Positions 8,005-10,968 of a stretch of DNA of 10,968 nt are shown in pieces; within the stretch, counting starts at the first letter, position 1; each line of letters begins with the position of its first letter. The notes beneath the pieces were generated by a model. The model did not search any database, was not told where the DNA came from, and worked only from the letters and a program-made list of their open reading frames with translations. This stretch comes from UBA11164 sp034376725 (GTDB taxonomy: Bacteria > Pseudomonadota > Gammaproteobacteria > Xanthomonadales > Xanthomonadaceae): the NCBI GenBank assembly GCA_034376725.1, contig JAXMJH010000004.1, forward strand, positions 1 through 10,968, written 5' to 3'. Position numbers and translations under genes: made by a program.

Positions 8005-8532
8005 TCAGGATTCGGCGTCGGGTTCGGCCGCGCGCAGAATGCGGAACAGCTCGCGCTGGCCGTGCGGCGGGGTGTTCCTCTGGCGTTCGCGCTGGGCTTT
8101 GCGGATCACCTGCCGGATATGCTGGCGGTCGATGCCCGGGTACTCGGACAGCAGCTCGGTCAGCGCCTCGTCGCCCTCGGCGATCAGGCGCTCGCGCCAG
8201 GTCTCGGCGTGATGCAGCAGCGCGGTCTCGCGTCGCGATTCGCTCTTGTCTTTGTCCAGCGCAAGGCGGATGGCGTCGAGCGTCTCGGTTTCCTCCCGAC
8301 GCATCAGCTTGGCCAGGTGCTGAAGCTCGCGCTTGTGGGCGATCTGGGCGGTGATCGAGCGGGCATGGCGGATGGGGTCGAGCAGATCCTCGGGGATCGG
8401 CAGCTGCGCCAGTTCCGCCTCGGTCCGGGCGACCAGTTGTTCGGCCAGTTCGAACACAGCCAAGGCCTCGCGGCGCTGTTCGCTGCGACTGGGGGCGAGG
8501 AATTCGCCGCTCTCCGGGTCCCGTCCGCGCAT
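8005..8532 (-). CDS. yjgA: YjgA/DarP (DUF615), ribosome maturation factor
   Basis: This 175-aa, highly charged, helical protein belongs to the DUF615 family. E. coli YjgA (DarP) binds late 50S precursors and promotes maturation of the peptidyl-transferase centre. Recognisable stretches are the start MRGRDPESGEFLAPSRS, then QLPIPEDL (43-50), a basic helix HKRELQHLAKLMRRE (66-80), ETLDAIRLALD (83-93) and the C-terminal EYPGIDRQHIRQVIRKAQ with ELFRILR (161-167). There is no membrane segment or signal peptide. The ATG at 8532 matches the start I recall for Xanthomonas homologues. A GGAG lies upstream at a long spacing of about 11 nt. The gene ends 37 bp from the tldD stop (convergent) and starts 32 bp from the pmbA start (divergent). 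E. coli shows the same divergent yjgA/pmbA pair. Confidence 0.92.
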   Translation of the reverse strand: MRGRDPESGEFLAPSRSEQRREALAVFELAEQLVARTEAELAQLPIPEDLLDPIRHARSITAQIAHKRELQHLAKLMRREETETLDAIRLALDKDKSESRRETALLHHAETWRERLIAEGDEALTELLSEYPGIDRQHIRQVIRKAQRERQRNTPPHGQRELFRILRAAEPDAES

Positions 8533-8597
8533 AATGAAGACAACTCCAACAGGGTGATGAATCAGTGGTCAAGGATACGCAGGTCGCCACGGCGACC
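8530..8597. promoter_or_regulatory. yjgA/pmbA divergent control region with a 16-bp palindrome
   Basis: Only 32 bp separate the two start codons, so promoter elements must overlap the coding ends. On the plus strand, CATAAT (8530-8535), which includes the yjgA start codon, matches a -10 box at 5 of 6 bases, but no matching -35 was found. On the minus strand, TTGACC (plus 8567-8572) resembles a -35 without a convincing -10. A perfect inverted repeat GGTCGCC-AC-GGCGACC (8582-8597) lies inside the first codons of pmbA and 50 bp upstream of yjgA. A role in control is an inference. Confidence 0.3.
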
Positions 8598-9959
8598 GCA
8601 AAAGCGATTATCGCCGACGATGATGCACTTCAGCGTCTGGACGCCATGGCCGAGCAGGCGCGTGAGGTCCTGGCGCGCTGTCTGCAAGCCGGCGCCACCC
8701 AGGCCGAGGTGTCGCTGAGCGCGGAGCGTGGCCTGTCGGTCAACGTGCGCCAGGGCGAGGTGGAGACCATCGAGTACACGCGCGATCGCGGGCTCGGCGT
8801 CACGGTCTATTTCGGCCACCGGAAGGGTAGCGCCAGCACCGCCGATCTGCTCCCGACCAGCCTGATGACCACGGTCGAGCGGGCCTGCGAAATCGCCCGG
8901 CATACCGAACAAGACCCGGCCTCCGGACTGGCCGATGCCGACCGGATGGCAAATACGTTACCCGATTTCGACCTATGGCACCCTTGGCCGATCGCCGCAG
9001 AACAGGCCATCGCGCTTGCCCTCGAGTGCGAGCAGGCTGGCCGGGATTTCGATACCCGGATCGGCAATTCCGAGGGCGCCGGTTTGAGCACCGGCGAGAG
9101 TCTGTCGGTCTATGCCAACAGCCACGGCTTTGTCGGCACCGAGCGCGGCAGCCATCACAGCATGAGTTGTTCGCTGATCGCCGGCGCGGGCAGCGGCATG
9201 CAGCGGGACTACTGGTACTCCACCGCGTTGTCAGCGGAGGACATGGAGCCGGCGGCTTCGATCGGTCGCGAGGCGGCGCGGCGCGCGGTGTCGCGCCTGA
9301 CCCCCCGGCCGGTGCGTACCGGGCGCTTCCCGGTGCTGTTCAGCGCCCCGGTGGCGCGCAGTCTGATTGGCCATCTGCTCGGCGCGGTTTCCGGCGGTTC
9401 GCTGTATCGGCGCGCCAGTTTCCTGCTCGACGCGATGGGCTCACGCATCCTCCCGGACTGGATGACCATCGTCGAGCGCCCGCATCTGATGCGCGGCCTG
9501 CGCTCGGCGGCCTTCGATGCCGAGGGCGTGGCCACTACGGATCAGGACCTGGTCCGGGATGGCGTGTTGTCGCGCTACCTGCTCGGCAGCTATTCGGCAC
9601 GCAAACTCGGCATGGCATCGACCGGAAACGCCGGCGGGGTCCACAACCTGCTGGTCGAATCCACCGGGCAGAGTCTGGATGCGCTGATTGCCGGAATGGG
9701 CACCGGCCTGCTGGTGACCGAACTGATGGGCCAGGGCGTGAGCACCGTGACCGGCGATTATTCGCGCGGCGCGGCGGGTTTCTGGGTGGAGAACGGCGCC
9801 ATCGCGTTTCCGGTCGATGAGCTGACCATCGCCGGCAACCTGCGCGAAATGTACAAGGCGATCGAGGCGGTGGGCAGCGATGTCGACCGACGCTCGCACA
9901 TTCTGACCGGCTCGATACTGGTTGGCGAGATGATGGTGGCCGGGGAATCTCCGCCGTGA
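8565..9959 (+). CDS. pmbA: PmbA/TldE, non-catalytic subunit of the TldD/TldE protease
   Basis: This 464-aa protein is the partner of TldD in the heterodimeric metallopeptidase. As expected for PmbA/TldE it has no HExxxH motif; zinc is held by TldD alone. Family stretches include GEVETIEYTRDRGLGVTVYFG and the RKGSAS that follows, PDFDLWHP, the RGSHHSMSCSLIAG and MQRDYWYS regions, GHLLGAVSGGSLYRRASFLLD (about 268-288), ILPDWMTI, the LGSYSARKLGMASTGNAGG run, and TGDYSRGAAGFWVENG (about 395-410). I chose the GTG at 8565, with AGGG 10 nt upstream, because the following residues complete the N-terminal helix that precedes the ...AEVSL strand in the family. The next in-frame ATG (8646) would shorten that helix. 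The gene is divergent from yjgA and followed by a terminator hairpin 46 bp past its stop. Confidence 0.94.
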   Translation: MVKDTQVATATAKAIIADDDALQRLDAMAEQAREVLARCLQAGATQAEVSLSAERGLSVNVRQGEVETIEYTRDRGLGVTVYFGHRKGSASTADLLPTSLMTTVERACEIARHTEQDPASGLADADRMANTLPDFDLWHPWPIAAEQAIALALECEQAGRDFDTRIGNSEGAGLSTGESLSVYANSHGFVGTERGSHHSMSCSLIAGAGSGMQRDYWYSTALSAEDMEPAASIGREAARRAVSRLTPRPVRTGRFPVLFSAPVARSLIGHLLGAVSGGSLYRRASFLLDAMGSRILPDWMTIVERPHLMRGLRSAAFDAEGVATTDQDLVRDGVLSRYLLGSYSARKLGMASTGNAGGVHNLLVESTGQSLDALIAGMGTGLLVTELMGQGVSTVTGDYSRGAAGFWVENGAIAFPVDELTIAGNLREMYKAIEAVGSDVDRRSHILTGSILVGEMMVAGESPP

Positions 9960-9973
9960 CGTGACTTCTGGCC

Positions 9974-10002
9974 TTGACGGCACTGTCGCATCGGCCGAAA
10001 GT
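9974..10002 (+). promoter_or_regulatory. Possible promoter for the DUF4870-type gene
   Basis: TTGACG (9974-9979, 5 of 6 to the -35 consensus) is followed after 17 bp by GAAAGT (9997-10002, 3 of 6 to the -10 consensus, with the second A and last T kept). Transcription would begin near 10009, inside the left arm of the pmbA terminator hairpin, giving a leader of about 40 nt before the ATG at 10048. The -10 is poor, so this is tentative. Confidence 0.35.
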
Positions 10003-10005
10003 TGA

Positions 10006-10034
10006 GCCATCCCGCAGTGTCGCGGGGTGGCTTT
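10006..10034 (+). terminator. Intrinsic terminator after pmbA
   Basis: A 10-bp GC-rich stem with one G-U pair (GCCATCCCGC at 10006-10015, GCGGGGTGGC at 10022-10031) and a 6-nt loop AGTGTC can extend by an A-T pair. It is followed by TTTCT. It lies 46 bp after the pmbA stop codon. The T tract is short but the stem is strong. The next gene's Shine-Dalgarno begins almost directly after the T run. Confidence 0.6.
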
Positions 10035-10047
10035 CTGGGAGACCGAA

Positions 10048-10461
10048 ATGACGACGATCGAAGATGTGACTGCGCCGCCGCCGCCGCCGCCGAGCGGTGA
10101 GCCGACCGCCGAGGAGAAAACCTGGGGAATGCTGGCCCATCTGGCGGCGCTGAGCGGCCTTTTCACCGGCGGCGTCGGTTGCGTCATCGGCCCGCTGGTG
10201 GTGTGGCTGGTCAAGAAGGACTCCATGCCGTTCGTCGACGACCAGGGCAAGGAGGCGCTGAACTTCAACATCACGCTGTTCATCGCCTATGTGGTGCTGA
10301 TGGCGATGACGTTTCTCTCGTTCTTCATCCTCAGCCCGTTGACCATTCTGTTGGGCATCGTGGTCGGCATCGCCTGGCTGGTGCTGACCATCATCGCGCT
10401 GGTCAAGGCCAACGAGGGCGTGGCCTACCGCTACCCGTTCACGCTCCGATTGGTGAAATAG
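10048..10461 (+). CDS. DUF4870-type small membrane protein
   Basis: This 137-aa protein of unknown function resembles DUF4870 (Tic20-like) proteins. A proline-rich, acidic N-terminal tail has six consecutive prolines at 10-15. TAEEKTWGMLAHLAALSG (20-37) follows, the typical opening of this family. There are about three membrane segments: 35-55 (ending VVWLVKKD), 73-93 and 96-119. The conserved loop FVDDQGKEALNFNIT (62-76) lies between the first two, and the protein ends GVAYRYPFTLRLVK. The ATG at 10048 is preceded by a strong GGGAG (10037-10041) at 6-nt spacing; an upstream in-frame GTG at 10027 lies inside the terminator hairpin and is rejected. It appears to be a single-gene unit between two terminators. 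Assignment to the family is by recognised sequence pattern; no role can be inferred from the neighbours. Confidence 0.85.
   Translation: MTTIEDVTAPPPPPPSGEPTAEEKTWGMLAHLAALSGLFTGGVGCVIGPLVVWLVKKDSMPFVDDQGKEALNFNITLFIAYVVLMAMTFLSFFILSPLTILLGIVVGIAWLVLTIIALVKANEGVAYRYPFTLRLVK
10075..10092 (+). repeat. (CCG)6 triplet repeat encoding a proline run
   Basis: Six identical CCG codons encode Pro10-Pro15 in the cytosol-facing tail of the DUF4870-type protein. Use of a single codon throughout makes it a true nucleotide triplet repeat. Changes in repeat number would stay in frame. A six-proline run would be expected to need elongation factor P for smooth translation. Confidence 0.8.
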
Positions 10462-10508
10462 CCCGAGTAAACGCCACAGCCGGCTTCGGCCCGCTGTGGC
10501 GCTGGGCT
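10460..10508. terminator. Bidirectional terminator between the DUF4870-type gene and ispA
   Basis: A perfect 9-bp stem CGCCACAGC (10472-10480) / GCTGTGGCG (10493-10501) has a 12-nt loop. An outer AGCCC (10460-10464) / GGGCT (10504-10508) pairing can form across a small internal loop. It lies in the 46-bp gap between two convergent genes, 10 nt after one stop codon and 6 nt after the other. On the minus strand it is followed by TTTAC; on the plus strand there is no T tract. It therefore looks better as the ispA terminator than for the plus-strand gene. Confidence 0.6.
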
Positions 10509-10968
10509 CAGTGATTGCGTGCGATGGCCAGTCGGCCCAGGACGCGAAGCGGCTCGGCGCGATCATCGAGCGGCGAGAGCGCGGCGGACATCCGTTCGGC
10601 AAGCTCGCCGAGCAGACGCTTAGAGTGGTCCATTCCCAGCAGGGCCGGATAGGTCGACTTGTCCTGCGCGATATCCTTCCCGGCGGTTTTGCCAAGCTGC
10701 TCGGAGCTGGCTTCGACATCGAGAATGTCGTCGCGGATCTGAAACGCCAGGCCCAGCGCACTGGCGAAGTCGTCCAGGCGCGCCAACAGGGCCTCATCGG
10801 CATCGGCAGCCAGCCCGCCCATGCGCACGGCGGCGCGGATCAGCGCGCCGGTCTTCAGTGCGTGCATGGTCTCCAGGTCCGCCAGCGATTGCCGCTGCCC
10901 GGTGGCCGCAATGTCCAGTGCCTGGCCACCGCACATGCCGGCCACACCAGCAGCTTCAGCCAGCGTAT
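10508..10968 (-). CDS. ispA: Farnesyl/polyprenyl diphosphate synthase IspA, C-terminal part
   Basis: The last 152 residues of a trans-isoprenyl diphosphate synthase are present; the N-terminal half, including the first Asp-rich motif, is beyond the right edge. The fragment opens TLAEAAGVAGMCGGQALDI, as in E. coli IspA. It carries LKTGALIRAAVRMGG, the second Asp-rich motif in FQIRDDILDVEAS (DDILD encoded at 10718-10732), LGKTAGKD and KSTYPALLGMD. The enzyme adds isopentenyl diphosphate to allylic diphosphates, making farnesyl diphosphate for quinone and undecaprenyl lipid synthesis in the cytosol. The bacterial type (IspA-like, short-chain) is clear, but exact product length cannot be judged without the residues before the first Asp-rich motif. 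A terminator follows 6 bp after the stop, so dxs is not directly downstream as it is in E. coli. Confidence 0.93.
   Translation of the reverse strand, partial: TLAEAAGVAGMCGGQALDIAATGQRQSLADLETMHALKTGALIRAAVRMGGLAADADEALLARLDDFASALGLAFQIRDDILDVEASSEQLGKTAGKDIAQDKSTYPALLGMDHSKRLLGELAERMSAALSPLDDRAEPLRVLGRLAIARNH

Noticed and set aside
9535..10803. A 422-codon minus-strand frame spanning pmbA, the DUF4870-type gene and ispA
   Set aside because: It crosses three well-supported genes in a shadow frame, passes through both terminator hairpins and has an Arg/Ser/Pro-rich sequence with no recognisable domain.
1..10968. CRISPR array, tRNA or rRNA genes, prophage or toxin-antitoxin module
   Set aside because: No regularly spaced repeats, no tRNA-like cloverleaf and no such gene products were seen. 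The coding space is filled by housekeeping genes.

Overview
The window is GC-rich chromosomal DNA, apart from a more AT-rich stretch at the extreme left. It reads as a gammaproteobacterium near the Xanthomonadales/Lysobacterales or Wenzhouxiangella-like lineages. The evidence is a 41-aa L36 of the type familiar from Xanthomonas, a YjgA/DarP protein starting MRGRDPESGEFL, and the order maf-rng-yhdP-tldD, which is shared with E. coli and relatives. No database search was run, so this placement comes from recall of family sequences.

Layout, left to right. The left edge holds the 5' end of an IS630-type transposase gene (minus). Next are a hairpin and rpmJ (minus, ribosomal protein L36), then a roughly 200-bp divergent region with three small inverted repeats. 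Four plus-strand genes with short gaps follow and form a probable operon: maf/yhdE (nucleotide pyrophosphatase), rng (RNase G), yhdP (giant AsmA-like envelope protein) and tldD (zinc metalloprotease subunit). Convergent to tldD is yjgA/darP (50S maturation, minus), which is divergent from pmbA/tldE (plus, non-catalytic partner of TldD). After pmbA come a hairpin terminator, a possible promoter overlapping it, and a small DUF4870-type membrane protein gene. A two-sided terminator then separates this from the 3' part of ispA (polyprenyl diphosphate synthase, minus), which runs off the right edge.

Functionally this is a housekeeping block. It covers ribosome assembly and RNA processing (L36, RNase G, DarP), nucleotide-pool cleaning (Maf), phospholipid supply to the outer membrane (YhdP), a heterodimeric peptidase (TldD with PmbA/TldE) and isoprenoid synthesis (IspA). 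In E. coli, maf-rng-yhdP-tldD and yjgA/pmbA lie in two distant loci; here they are joined, so both TldD/E subunits sit within 3.5 kb around an inverted yjgA.

I found no convincing undescribed system. The points most worth a second look are regulatory: a promoter that may start inside the terminator ahead of the DUF4870 gene, a 16-bp palindrome by the yjgA/pmbA divergent starts, the inverted yjgA between tldD and pmbA, and the inverted-repeat cluster before maf. Several long minus-strand reading frames opposite rng, yhdP, tldD and pmbA are artefacts of GC-rich codon use.
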